A stretch of DNA of 64,000 nt from Punica granatum. Its lineage: Eukaryota; Streptophyta; Magnoliopsida; Myrtales; Lythraceae. Made by a program: the position numbers and the translations under genes. The notes beneath the pieces were generated by a model that saw nothing but the letters and a program-made list of their open reading frames with translations, was not told where the DNA came from and made no database searches. The stretch lies in contig NW_022204091.1 in NCBI RefSeq assembly GCF_007655135.1, positions 1 to 64,000 on the forward strand, read 5' to 3'. Positions 46,660 to 58,950 of the stretch are shown here, piece after piece. Every line of letters starts with the position of its first letter. Position 1 is the stretch's first letter.

Positions 46660-46880
46660 ACACATGCTGTTTTACGGGTCAGGCCCCTCATCCACCGTTT
46701 CATAATCTTCATCTCTCAACCATGCTGTTATCTTGTGACAGGCTCGTGCACTTGCACATTCTCCCCACACGTCCAGCGCAGAGAGACGAGCGACTACAGG
46801 GAGTGGCAATAAGGCGGTCGCCGAGACCAAAAGGGATGCTTCTCATGATCTTTGGCTACACCCTCTAATAGAGCATGCAA
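46660..46880 (+). other. Sequence between array and polypurine tract of element C
   Basis: Nothing recognised; no coding frame. Confidence 0.5.
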
Positions 46881-46896
46881 CCAAAAAGGGGCAAGC
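46881..46896 (+). other. Polypurine tract of element C
   Basis: ccaaaaaggggcaagc lies directly before the LTR start TGTCAGCGCCCC. Confidence 0.75.
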
Positions 46897-48230
46897 TGTC
46901 AGCGCCCCATTTTGGCCCATCGGCTCCAGACACAAGAACGCTCGTACTGAGGCTTAGGTTACTATTCATGACCCAGCAATTGGGGGCAAATGCTTGGACA
47001 TAGGGGCAGGACTACGAGAGAGAAGCAGGGTTCACTAGAGAAAGGCACAGAGGGTCAATTGGAAGAGTAAACAAACGACGAGCCCCAAGGCAACAGAAGC
47101 TGGCACTATGGTACTATTCATCGTCGGATCACCGGAACGTCGAAAGGTATCCAATATGGGGCTCTAAAAATCCCTCGTGGTATTAAACTGACCAATGGCA
47201 CGTCCGAGCGCATTTCAGAAGTGTACTGCTTAAGCCGGCACACCCCCGAACATCCGTAGACGCCTTTCCTGGCAAGGCACTCGGGAGGCCCGATGCACGA
47301 ATAGATAAACGGTGCCCGAAGACAGGCCTACAAATACCCAAGGGCCACCAGGACCATGGAACAAGTTTCAGACTGCCTTTCGGGGCTCATCTTGGTCTCC
47401 CGAGTGAGTTCCGACCAAGGAAAGGGACCCTTTTAGACGGGATCTAGCTCCCAGAGCTCGTTCGGTGGAGAGTTGACATTCGGGTTTCGCACTACTCACT
47501 CCTTACAACTCCTAGGACTAGGGAAATCATTTCGCCTCTGGCCAAGCAAATCAGTTACGTCTTCCGAGTGACATTTCAGTGGTCATGAACGCCTCTCAGC
47601 AAGTCTTCGAGGCATGTTTTTGACAAACAGAGACCATAGCGGTCACACCGAGGCAAACACTACAATGCACAAAGGAGCTATTGGAGAACGAGGACGGTTA
47701 ACTCCACTCTAAATGTCCGGACAAGGCAAAACCGGCTCTCGGGGCGCCGAGCTACCCGAACTTTCGTTCACATGAAATATGGCGATATTAGGCTCGTTTA
47801 AATTCCCTTCATACAAGCATTCCAAATTTATCAATTAATCGGACTTCGGAGATCGGACGCGCGATCAATCGAGCCTCAAGCTTCTCCCGGCTTTCCTCCT
47901 AGTCGAATGGGACCCACGGCTCAGCCAAGCCAAACCTCCAAGCCACGGCTCAAACCCTAAGCCTCGGCTCCAACTCCAAGCCACGGCTTGGTCGCATCTA
48001 ACCATGGCTAGATCCCCATGGCGGCGGCTCAAACCCAAGAACTCCCCCCTCCATACATTTCAAATATCTCTTACACATCCTTACATCCATCACTTCCCAT
48101 CACTTCTCCTTTACTTCCCCCACACTCTAAGTGACACAAACCCCTCCCTAACCCCTCTTCAAAAATTCGGCAGCCTTATAATTCACCCGGTAATCACACT
48201 TTGCCTCACTTAATCAAGCCGTTAAGCTCC

Positions 48231-48240
48231 CCTTTATAAG
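48231..48240 (+). promoter_or_regulatory. Probable TATA box of the element C LTR
   Basis: CCTTTATAAG is followed by a C/T-rich stretch with ctctctcaag. The host LTR has the matching CCCTTTATAA. Confidence 0.55.
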
Positions 48241-49248
48241 TCCTTGCACCATTAACCCTAATCACTTCTTCAACTCCATCCTCTCTCAAGCCAACTTCTC
48301 TCTAAAATCCTCTCAACCTCCAACCCACTCCCCCATCCCCGCACAAACCATCCCGTGGCCGAAACCGGCCAAAATCAACGGAAAACCACCTGGTATTCCG
48401 ATCACCGCCCGACCCGACTTAAGCCAAACATCACCAAACTTCCTAGCCTACATATTTTCCACCCCCTAAGTCCATTTCCGGGCTTGGATTTTCGGTTTGA
48501 AGCCTCCAACCCCACATTCCAGCAGTAAACACCATCGGGTCCCTAGAAAGTTCCTCCAGCGCATCCGAGTTCTCCACACGTGCCATTTCCTCCCACAACT
48601 TTGGCGAGTCGTGCCATCACGTTCAAAGGGTCCCTCACAACCCTCACTCTCTCCCGTGAAGAGGTGGTCACGGTCCGAGAGTTATATCACCGTGCACAAC
48701 CTTCGTTTCACCCATTTTCTCTTTACCGGGTCCACTGTTTTTTACCGAGTTTTCTCTCATCATTTCGGGTTTGTCCAGGCTTCGGCACGTTTGGAACTAT
48801 CCACAAACGTCTAGATCTGTCCCTTAGGAGTCCGAGGAACCCGATCTCCCTTGGTGCCGTGGTCGGAGCTAGCGTGCCGAGCTCGATCTTCCTCGACTGC
48901 CACGGACGCTGTCTTACGGGAATCTACTGCCCTCGACGTCCAGCCGAGTCTTCCGACTCCCATTGCCGCTTCCCTGACTCTTTTCCTCGTACATCGAGGC
49001 TAGGTAACGCTCCTCTACGACCTAAAGGGGTTAGGTCTTCGATATTTGTTTGTTGTGGGGTGATAAGGTGATTAATACGCATGTTGCATGAAAGCTATGA
49101 TTTTTATAGGGTTCCATGCATTCCCATGCAATTTCATGCAAATTTGCTTCCTATATCACGTCCATACGTCGTAAGAATACATGTATCATGACGGGAAGTG
49201 ACCGGAATCGAGATAGGAGAGACCACCATAGCCCCATTAAACCTCGGA

Positions 49249-49286
49249 AGCTCACGGCAAAGTCCCGAGGGAGAGACCCGTGAGCT
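49249..49286 (+). other. LTR stem-loop 1, element C
   Basis: AGCTCACGG (49249-49257) pairs perfectly with CCGTGAGCT (49278-49286). Compared with the other copies the central T:A pair is changed to A:T. Confidence 0.65.
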
Positions 49287-49444
49287 CCCTCGATTTACTC
49301 GAGGCTAAGGAGGCCTCCCCCTCCTCGAAACTAGTTAGTTCCCGTGCCTTTACTATCGTTAAGCGTATGCAATATGTTAGCATGACGGGAAAAGATTCAA
49401 ATCGGGGTTGAACAGACCGTCTTGACCCGTGCGAGCCACGGAAA

Positions 49445-49478
49445 CTCTCGGCCGTTCTTGATGAGATGTGGCCGAGAG
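49445..49478 (+). other. LTR stem-loop 2, element C
   Basis: CTCTCGGCC (49445-49453) pairs perfectly with GGCCGAGAG (49470-49478). Confidence 0.65.
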
Positions 49479-52400
49479 CTTCTTTGGACTACACGAGTCC
49501 AAGAAAGTCTCTTTCGCCCAGAAATGGGTTGGTTCCCGCATTTTCCCGTTTTGTTATTACATGAGTCAATGTCGTTTTATTGATTTCTATAAATGTTTCG
49601 TTAGTGCGTGCTTGTGTGTCCATTTGCGCACTCATGATCATGACGACATCGATTTGATCAAAACTCGTGTTACTACCATACTTAACGTATTATGCATGCA
49701 AGAAATGATTAGAACCGACGTAGGAGACCACCCGTAACTCAAGACGGGTTGAGGAGACTTCTCGGCCCATCTCCTTGGGAAGTGGTCGAGTGCTCCTGGA
49801 CCCCTCCCGGGTCAAGAGTGACCTCCTTAGTTGCTTCGGAATCGTTCCTTGGAATTGAGTGTATGTACGTTCGTGTTTTATCGTTAGCCACGCGATGGTC
49901 ACATGGTAGGTAAGTTGATTACGGAAAATTACCCTTTAAATCCTTAATACCCATAATATAAAATCACTACTACCGAATGATTTCACAAATGGGAGAAACG
50001 GGACGTATCATTCGATTAATTAAATCACTTGGACTAAATAATTGGATAAATTGATTGTCAATTCGTAAACGCATCGATGGTTCACGGAATGGTGGAAATG
50101 CCATTTTCTTTAAAAGCCTACAATTTCAAAGCACCGAGACGTGTGATGCGAATAGAATCAATGTCTAGCGAGTACTCGCGTACTATGACTCGAGTCCGGG
50201 CCCAATTTGAGGCGGCTCAAGTCGAGATGCGCGAGTCCTCTTTAGACTTCTTCTTGTCACACGATCTTTAATTTATATGTGAACTACACACGTTCTACCA
50301 CTCAAGGGCATAATCGTCATTCCGTGATTCACCGATATCCTAGGCATTAGGGAGTCGAAAATACCTCGATCTATGGACGAAAAGGGGCAGCTCGTTCGGG
50401 CGCGAGTTTCATTCGTACGGCCCATTCCGTCCACTTTCGGTGTTTTTATCTCCCTATTGTAGATTCGGTGGCGGGCATCTTCATTTCTGTTGCAAAACAC
50501 GAAAAATCGGATTAATCATGCATCTGATTTAATCAAATATTAGATAATGGATAGGCGGAATGCTAGATTCCAATCTAGAGTCAAAATACGAGTTTGGCAA
50601 ATTCGGTGAAACCGCAGTGACACCTCACTGAATAGAGTTCTAAAACAAATTCTCACATGTAATTGGCCTAGAACCATATCCCAGCCCACCTCTTTGTTTG
50701 CCTAGATTAGATACATTGTTTGCTAAGCAACCCCGATTAATAACTGATTAAATCACGTACATTCGGCCTAATATACAACTTGTCTGTATTTATCTGCATT
50801 TATTAGTTTTTGTCTGTTTCTTATCAGTTTTCTTCTGTTTTCCATTTGCTTTTACTGATCTGTTGCGACTCGGGTCCGAACCCATAGGTTACGTAATACA
50901 CGGGGTCCAACACCCCAAATCACCGAACACAAGGTCCAACGCCTCCTAACTCACTGAGCGCGTGCAACCCGAGTGCGGAATGGGATCTAGCCTCGAGTCA
51001 CCATCATACTCCAAGTATGGCCTATGTGGAAGGCAATTTGGATTGGATGTGTGAAATGTGTTTAGATATCACCCCGAGAGCTCGATTGGTCCAACGGTTA
51101 CAGTGGGAATCAACCGGTTCTCCTGCAAACGTTGGTTCGATCGGACCCGACCCCTGGCTCTTTGAGCCCGCGTTGCCTTAATTTATTTATCGGTTATTCA
51201 AAACACACGGTGAGCCGGAGCGGAATATTGGCCCAATGCAAACCGATCGGGATCCATTTACTTATTCAGTTGTACTTTGTAATTATTCGAGAGAACATTG
51301 CAAGGATTTTATTTGTACATTCACCCATTCAATTGTAAGGATCCCCGATCGGTGAGCGAGAGGTCCGAGTGTCGAACCGGTCAAGTTGGTCTATTGTTAC
51401 CAAGAGATGAGTAAGCTCGAATGCTTGTGGTCTCGGTTTGCGCAGGGAATCGACCATCACGGTTCGATGAACTGTAACGCTAAGATAGTGAACCGATTCC
51501 TCGACGCACAAGCCTACTCATCTTTCGGATTCTTGGCCCAACTTGATCAATTCATCGACTTTACGGTGTCAAAAAGGGCGAGTCAAGTGCAACCCTAAAT
51601 CACGCGATAAATAAACAAAACGGCAAGCCTAGTAAACTAGAGTACCAAAAGGGCGTGCGGAATATAGGGCCGCAAGTAATAGAACCCTCGAATTCGAAAT
51701 TTTCGGTTCCGTATGACCATTGCCTTAGTATTTAGGTGTATCCTGTACCTCTAGACCTGCGCGACTCAACGGCCCTCGACCTACGGGTGGTAAACAGTAA
51801 GTGGCGACTCTTTCTCATGTGCGTCCGTCGCGCGTCCCTGGGAAGGTGGACACTCCCAAGCCGCGTTGCATAGGCTTCGCGCATGTGTGCCCCGACGAGA
51901 TTAAAATTCGGGTGCGCACACGGTGCCAAACAGATGAAAAGTGTCCTCAAACACATTGGCCAACCCAGTGCTACTCATCCCAAGGCTCAGTGTGAAATCC
52001 TCAGACGAAATTGCACAATCCATCTAGGCCCTCAAAATAGTGCTTTTAGGCCCTAAGCCAGCCGCAAATTGCCCTTGCCGCCATCTCCTTTGCCTTCTTG
52101 CACACTTGCCCTAAAATATCCAAAGTATTCTTCTTCAACACTCCAACTTCCCATCCAACTCCATTAATGCATTTTAACTCTTCATCATCAATTTCATGGT
52201 TCAAATTCATCCTTATCTCCATTAAGAAACCGCCCAAGCTTAATCATTCATGTTAATCAAGCTTTTTCTCACTTAATTGCACTTAAGCTTTGCCTATATA
52301 TTGCATTAATGTCATTAGCTTAAAGACAACACCTTCTAGCCATCTATTTCAAGCTTTCTCACTCAACAAAATGCTTTCAAACTCCATGAAAACCGCAGCA

Positions 52401-55056
52401 AGCTTCAGCACCCAAAAACTGAGCAAAACCTTCAAGACTTAAGTCAGAATTACGATGATCATCATCCCAGCTTAAATCCAAACTTGAACAAACTTCATAT
52501 TCCACATATTTTTGACCCCCTCTATCCATTTCCGAGTGTAGATTTTAAGTTTGAAGCCTCCAACCCATCGAAATAGCCCACCACAGAACCGAACCTTTGT
52601 TTGGTCCTTCTCGGGTAAAAAATGCCAACTCGAGTTTCTCACCTTTCCAGGTCGGTTTGAGTTGTCAAAACCCATCAACACCTCCCTACATGACCTAAGG
52701 GTACCTAGGAGTCGAGGGATGCTAGGAAAACCTGCTGGTTTTAACCTAGCAAGAAGAAACAGCCCGACTGCCAAGTCAGGTCGGATTTTATGTCTCATCC
52801 GTGGCTCTCTTTGCAGATCGGGTCGATCCGAGACTCTTTTCTTTGAACGACCACCACAGTCACCTCTGGGGGTCTCTTAGGAGTCGGGAGCCACCGACCT
52901 TACATCAAAGTTCCATCAGGAGCCATCGTGTTGACGTTTGACTCGAGAACTACCCAGTCAGGTCTGTTCCTGGACGTGCTCTATTTTTTGTGATCTTTGC
53001 AGGGCTATACGGGTCAACTCGACAACTCTGGAACCAAACGACCTCCACCACCACCTAAGAGGGTCTCTTGTGTCCAAAACGGCGGTGAACCGGCTAGAAA
53101 ACGGGTTGAATCGACCAGAACAGGCTTGTTCTTTCCCAGGTGCCAGTCGGGTCTGCCCAGGGCCCCAGTCAAGTCTGTTGTTTCTATTCGGGTCTATTCA
53201 AGCCAAAACAGCCCAAACTCGACCCACCAATGGTCCACCGACTTCTAACAGTCCTATCTCGCATCCTAGGACTAGGTATAACCATTCCCGACTTAGAGGA
53301 GATAGGACTTTTACATTTTTGTTGTGTTTATGGAATTATAAGGCATATTCAAGCATGATTTACTTACAAGATTTAATTTTTATGCAACTTCGATATTATG
53401 TCAAGCACGTTTATCATCATATTACGTGTTAACATATTGGAAAATGTTTAAATCGAAGTCGATGAGACCGATTTAAACCCGAACGACCAAAGAAGCTCAC
53501 GGGTTCCTTTTGAGGAAAGGTAACCGTGGTCCCTTTATTGGTTCTTCGGGTTATAACCGGTTTCCTTGCCCCGATTTAAGTCGTTTCCTGAATTTTTATG
53601 TTTTCCCGCATCCATAAAGTCGGTATCGTTTTATCGATTCCCTAAATAATGTGTTTATGCATGTTTGTATGTTTAAATGTGTTTTCCAAATCATGGCGAT
53701 ACCGGCTTTGTTAAATACGTCACATTTATCGCGTTTAACATTTGAGTATGCGAGAAATAGTCGAAATTAGGTTAAAGAGACCGCTTGAAACCCGAAATGG
53801 GTTAAGGAAACCCGCGGCTATCCTTAAAAGGGAAGAGCCGAGAGTTCTTTGACCTCATTCGAGTCAAGAACGGCCTCTTTACCTCGATGAAATCCATTGC
53901 TCGGATTTTGTGCAAATCGTAATTTCAATATCGTTGCAAATCCCACATTAAAATCCCTTTTAGAATTTTGTTTTCTAAACAAAATGCATGGATTCATGTA
54001 TCGATGACTCTTTCAGGGCCATTTGGATTCTGAGGGTATTTTGGTCATTTTGACCAAATTATCCTCGACCTTTCTAGGCTCGTCTAGGTTGCTGTGTCAT
54101 GGATCGTTTTTCAGTAAATTAAGCTTTTTGGGTATTCAGACACCATTCAGTGGATTAATTGATGATCTGTCTGATTGTCTGTAACCCGCACATTTATTAC
54201 ATTCGGCAATAATTTACAAGTCATAAATTCAGAAACGGGATAATCGGGACGTTCACACGATTAAATCCACTTGACACTGATGAGTTTGCATGAATTGGAA
54301 ATTAACTAATAACTCGCGTTGATGAATTGTCAAATGACGGTAATGCCCTTTTCAAAACTGGGAATGCACAGTCCAATGTAGCACGGATGTCTAGAAAGGA
54401 CTTTTGTGTCTTTACTTGAGTTTCTAGCTTATTTCACTTCCAGGCAGATCTATCAATTCTTTGGCTTTTTTGGGGCTCTTGCATAACCTTGAAAGATCTA
54501 GGGAATCGGTCGACACTGGCTACAGGCCGAGGTGGCCCGTACTATGTTGTTTCTCTTTTCTGAAAACAATTTTTCAAGTCAAGGGCAAAATCGTCTTTTT
54601 CACAATTTAGCGACACCCTTAGGGTTTGCTTGACAGAAACACTGCAGTATTAGGATAAGGACAAACTACCTGTTCAGGTGTAGGTTCATCTGCAAAGTCT
54701 TTTCTTATCTAACTGATGAGTTTCTGTCATCCTATCTTAGTTTCGGGTAACTAGAACAGTTATCGCTGTCACAAAATATACAAAGTGTTGATTAACCTTT
54801 CACTCGACTTAACCAAACACTAGATAATGGTTAGGTGGAACTTTAGGTTCCAAATCTATAGTCAAAACACGAGTTTGGCGAATTTAAAGGAATTACAGTG
54901 TCACAATACAAAACAACTTTAAAAGCAATCCACATACAAAAGACTTGCCTACAGACACCATGTTTGTCAGGTCCTTGAGACAAAGCCGAATGCAAAATGC
55001 TTTGCACACCTTTGCTTATTTAGCATAGGGCATTTGCTTGCAAAGCATCCCTAGGT

Positions 55057-55065
55057 TAATAATTT
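55057..55065. repeat. 9-bp duplication TAATAATTT, left copy
   Basis: It matches 56647-56655 exactly and flanks the MITE. Nine bases is typical of Mutator-like elements. Confidence 0.8.
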
Positions 55066-56646
55066 TGGGGAATTTACCTAAAATGGTTCATGGTTTACCC
55101 GTTTTGTCAAATTTATCCTATGTTTTTTTTTGTCAAATCTATCCATGGATTACTTTTTGTATCAAATCTATCACGGCGCTATATTTTCCGTCGACATCTA
55201 ACGGCCGTGCTGACGTGGCGCCCACGTGGCAAGTGTAGCCCACTATCTCTCCACGTACCACGTCAGCATGGCCGTTAAATGTTGACGGAAAAGATAACAC
55301 CGAGATAGATTTGATGCATGTCAGCACCCCATTTTGGCTCAACATTCCAAACAATAATATCAGCAATAGTCCAGACCATGACTTAAGCAATAATACAGAA
55401 GAAGGTCCGACAAAGCAAGAAATCACTATTCATCCTCATGTTAGCAAAAAAACAAGCACATGACATGTGCATACGACAAAAGAACAACCTTGGTCATCAA
55501 AAGCCAACAAAGTGACTAGAGAGCTCAACAACTTCCAAAACTGACATTTTCAGAGTATACCGTGGACAGTGCTATTTTCCGATAGTTCGCTTACCCATTG
55601 AAAAATAGTCAATATTGGACTCCCAAAATCCCTTATAGTGCCAAACAGATGAAAAGTGTCTTCAAACACATTTCGCAAATCATCTGCTGTATACAGAGCA
55701 ATTGTTTGAATACAGAAAACTTTTCAGTGGAAGTCCAAAAACGCCGGTTCTCCAGAGAAAAGTTAATGCCAAACGTCAGATGCAGCCATGTCCCACAAAC
55801 ATATAGAGCATGACCATCATAGCAAATCTGTTTACGGAAGTCACACAGACATCCCGAATGACTTTCGAGCGGCAGAGCAAGCTTACCTTTCTTCGAAAAT
55901 GCATAACCGGAGACTGGTCTGACGGAATTACGGCAAACGAAGTTCATATTGCATTACCCTAAAAACTCTAGCGAACAGACGTAATTGGGCAAAACAGACA
56001 GCAAAACCCTTTTCGGTTTTCCGAGTAACTTCCGAGAGCATAAAAGGCCATTTTCAGTGGAAATCCATATCCGGAGGTCCTCTTTGGGGAAACTTGACGC
56101 CGGACGCCTACCTTACATAGTGCTAGCCTTCCCATTGCTCAATGTGGAATCGTCGGAATGAAATACACAACTCATCTAGGTCTCCCGAGTAGTGCTCTAA
56201 AGGTCTCAGATGCACTTTTCAAGTCTTTAAAGGTCCAATCTCGACAAACAGAGATCACAGTGATCTCCGGAGCGCCCAAGCAACTCGGAAAGCAATATGA
56301 AAAATTCAGTTTTGGCCTCTTAGGACGTCTCCGGTCCCACATTTGCATTACCGGCTTAAAGGTCAATCGTTCACGCTGTATGACAATTCATATCAAAATG
56401 ACCAACGTGGGATGCAGATACAAGATAAGTGGCGATTCCTTCTCACGCGTGTCCGTCACGCATCCCAGGGAAGGTGGACACTCCCAAGCCGCGCGATCCA
56501 AAAGTGAGCAATACGGATCCTGATGAGAGTCCATATTCGGGTCCGTACAATGCAAAAAGTAAACCATGGGATAGATTTGACAAAAAAAAGCATATGATAG
56601 ATTTGACAAAATGGGTAAACCATGGGTCAGTTTAGGTAAAAACCCC
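55066..56646. mobile_element. Mutator-like MITE with terminal inverted repeats, carrying a solo LTR
   Basis: The left end ggggaatttacctaaaatgg and the right end (reversed) ggggtttttacctaaactga begin about 100 bp of inverted repeats that share catggtttaccc(g/a)ttttgtcaaat and cccatggtttactttttg-like segments. Without the inserted LTR the element is only about 350 bp. Its middle forms a further palindrome around aacggcc(g)tgctgacgtgg / ccacgtcagcatggccgtt (about 55199-55280). The 9-bp flanking duplication supports a Mutator-like origin. No transposase is present. Confidence 0.75.
55319..56549 (+). repeat. Shortened solo LTR (1231 bp) inside the MITE
   Basis: It starts TGTCAGCACCCC and ends GGTCCGTACA, with ATGCA duplicated at 55314-55318 and 56550-56554. 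About the first 1.1 kb matches the start of the LARD-type LTR. At 56424-56427 (gata) it jumps to the last ~120 bp, so roughly 4 kb is missing relative to the 5.3-kb LTR. Confidence 0.88.
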
Positions 56647-57578
56647 TAATAATTTGTTAATTCACGTACACTTAGCAATACGCACACCTTGTCTACTTAC
56701 TGCATGTCGTTTAGTTACATTTCTGCTCTTGTTTGTCCATGCGGGTCGAGCCCGACCCATAGGACGCATTACACTTGGGGTCCAACGTCCTAACCATCGA
56801 TCACAGGGTCCAACGCCCTATTCACTGAGAGCGCATGTTGAATTTCAGTTTTTCGGTGTTTCCCTGAACTCACAACGAGTCAAAGCAGAATAATAACCGA
56901 AAGAGAACAGACTGGGATTCGACCATTTGTTATTTGTAATTTGTTGTATTATTTTGAGAGTATTGCGAGGACATTACTTTGTACATTCATTTTTGTAAGA
57001 ATCCCAATCGGTGAGTGAGCGGCCCGAGAGTCGAACTAATCAAATCAGTCCAATACTTGCCCAGACAAGAGTAATCCCAAAATCTCGCGGTTCCGATTCA
57101 TGCGGGAATTCAAAACATCATAGTTTGATGAACTATAACGCAAGATAGTGAACTGATTCCTCGACATACGGGCATACTTATCTCGGTTTCCCAACCGACA
57201 TCGTTTGGTTCACCGAATTTTCGGTGTCAAAACGTTCAAGCCGAGCGCAGCGTAATTCACGCGGTAAATGAAATAAAACTACAAGCCTAGCAAGATAGAG
57301 TACCGAAAGGGCATGCGGATATAAGCCTGCACATAACGTGAACCCCCGAACTCGAACTTTCCGGTTCCCCACAAACCAATGCCTTAGCAAAACTAGGTGT
57401 ACCATTACCCCTAGACTCGGGAAACTTACTGGCCCTTGACTTTCGGGTCGTAAATAGGTAGTAGCGACTCCTTCTCATGCGTGTTCGTCATGCATCCCTG
57501 GGAAGGTGGACACTCTCGAGCCGCGCGATCCAAAAGCGCTCATGCGAGCCCTGACTAGAGCACATTCGGGTCCGTATA

Positions 57579-58314
57579 GTGAGGGCGGGTGTTGGAGGTA
57601 ATCCCACATGGAAAAGTTGAGAGGAAATCCATAGGTTTATAAGAGACAATGGTCTAGCAACCTATTGACTTAAGCTTTTAGGTTGCAGATGGACCCGAGT
57701 TCGAAAGCAAGTTTGTGGATTTTTCCTAACATTCCGACCAAAATCATTTTACATATGATGATACATTTTGACCAAAATCATTTACATATGATGATGATGA
57801 TGATGATAGCAGAGGGAGGGGTGGCAGGGAAGGGGAGCCCAGCCCCAATCTGGACTTCTCCCTCTCTCCTGATCGAGGCTGGGCTCTAGAATTCTGGCCA
57901 TCCATTGATTTTTTTTTAGATTTTCTATTTTTTAATTATTTCCACATTAGTAATAAACGATCAGATGTCACAATTATAGATGTTAGCATCTCCGTTACAG
58001 ATATGACCAAAACTATCACTTTTTTGAAATAATTTAGGACTACCTTATATGAAGTTAAACTTATAGGAATCAAGTTTAAAAAATGAAAAAAAATTAGGAT
58101 GATAATTGTAATTCTGCCTAGAATTTATTTATCAATGACATAATTCAGTCATTTAAGCATAACAGTTAACAACTGGAAGTTGAACATGCCATTTTCATGT
58201 ATATCAGGCAGATACCAAATGCTCGTGTAGATTTATGAAGCCGGCAAATTGAGTGCGAGCTCCATGAACAATTGATCTAATAGGAAGCACATATAAGGGC
58301 AATTATAAAAGGAA
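57579..58314. other. Intergenic DNA with a possible LTR-type promoter fragment
   Basis: From 57590 the sequence tgttggaggtaatcccacatg, followed by ggtttataagagacaatgg and ttgacttaagcttttaggtt, resembles the start of plant copia-type or related LTRs. I cannot find its end, so this is a weak call. A short ATG microsatellite lies at about 57787-57809. The rest is AT-rich and unremarkable. Confidence 0.3.
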
Positions 58315-58950
58315 AAATAACGTTATGTATCACAACCTTTACATGGTATCTTTGCTTTATTCTAATGTCGATTTTTTTTCTAAGATATCCTAATGTTAAT
58401 AGTTTGATTTCAAATTTATCCCGCCGTAAAAGTTCCGTCCACTTTTTACGGAAATGCTGACATGGTCCATTAATTACTTGACAGAGCTGACATGGAGAGT
58501 GTGCGGGTCCCGATATAAGGGAAAAATTATACCATATATTCCAACATTTTTGTTGTTTCTCAGTTTTATCCTAATCTTCTCAATTTTATCCCAACATTGA
58601 GATGGTTTCTCGGTTTTATCCCAATCTTTTATTGTTTTCTCAATATTATCCCAATAGGTTGGGATAGATTTGAGAAATTATGAAAAAATTGGGATAAAAT
58701 TGAGAACAAATAAAAAAAGTTGGGATAAAATTGAGAAAATATTAAAAAGTTGGGATACATAGTGTTATTTTTCCCTTGTATTGGGACCCACACTTTCTTC
58801 ACGTCTGCACCGTCAAGTAATTAAAGTGTCACGTCAGCATTTCAGCGGCACATTAGCATTTCCGTTAAAAATGGACTGAATGTTTACGGCATGATAGATT
58901 TTACACCAAATTGACGTTGATATTTTTTTTAAATAAAGTAAAATGGTGGG
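58315..58950. repeat. Fold-back inverted repeat element
   Basis: The outer arms (about 58320-58515 and 58770-58945) share gggtccc(g/a)atataaggga / tcccttgtattgggaccc, aattacttgac, cggaaatgctgac and related words in inverted order. The inner arms are built of repeated ttctcaattttatcccaa units on the left and ttgggataaaattgagaa units on the right, meeting near 58660. A transcript would form a long hairpin. Internal gacgtg/ctgacatgg words recall the MITE at 55066. Confidence 0.7.

Larger units (their letters stand above)
44305..51920 (+). mobile_element. 3' part of a second Ogre/Tat element (element C), plus strand
   Basis: It comprises the integrase tail, 3' UTR with stem-loops, 32-bp array, polypurine tract and 3' LTR in order. 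All correspond to the host element in inverse orientation, so both are copies of one family. The right end at 51920 is followed by a different LTR sequence. Confidence 0.88.
46897..51920 (+). repeat. 3' LTR of element C (5024 bp)
   Basis: It starts TGTCAGCGCCCC and ends GGGTGCGCACA, in the same family as the host LTR 34002-38859. A TATA-like cctttataag lies at 48231-48240, about 1.33 kb in. Stem-loops occur at 49249-49286 and 49445-49478. No gene is supported in it. Confidence 0.92.
51921..57578 (+). repeat. LTR of element D, split by element C and by a MITE
   Basis: It begins inside the LTR at cggtgccaaacagatgaaaagtg, a segment also present at 55638-55660 of the solo LTR (about base 330). 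It runs through a TATA-like cctatata (52293-52300) and a stem-loop at 53497-53527 to an end reading GGTCCGTATA, a one-base change from the usual TACA. No PBS follows 57578, so this is a 3' LTR or a solo LTR, and the nest ends here. The copy has many changes and looks the oldest of the series. Confidence 0.8.

Noticed and set aside
57683..57889. Met/His-rich short frame
   Set aside because: It is created by the ATG microsatellite.
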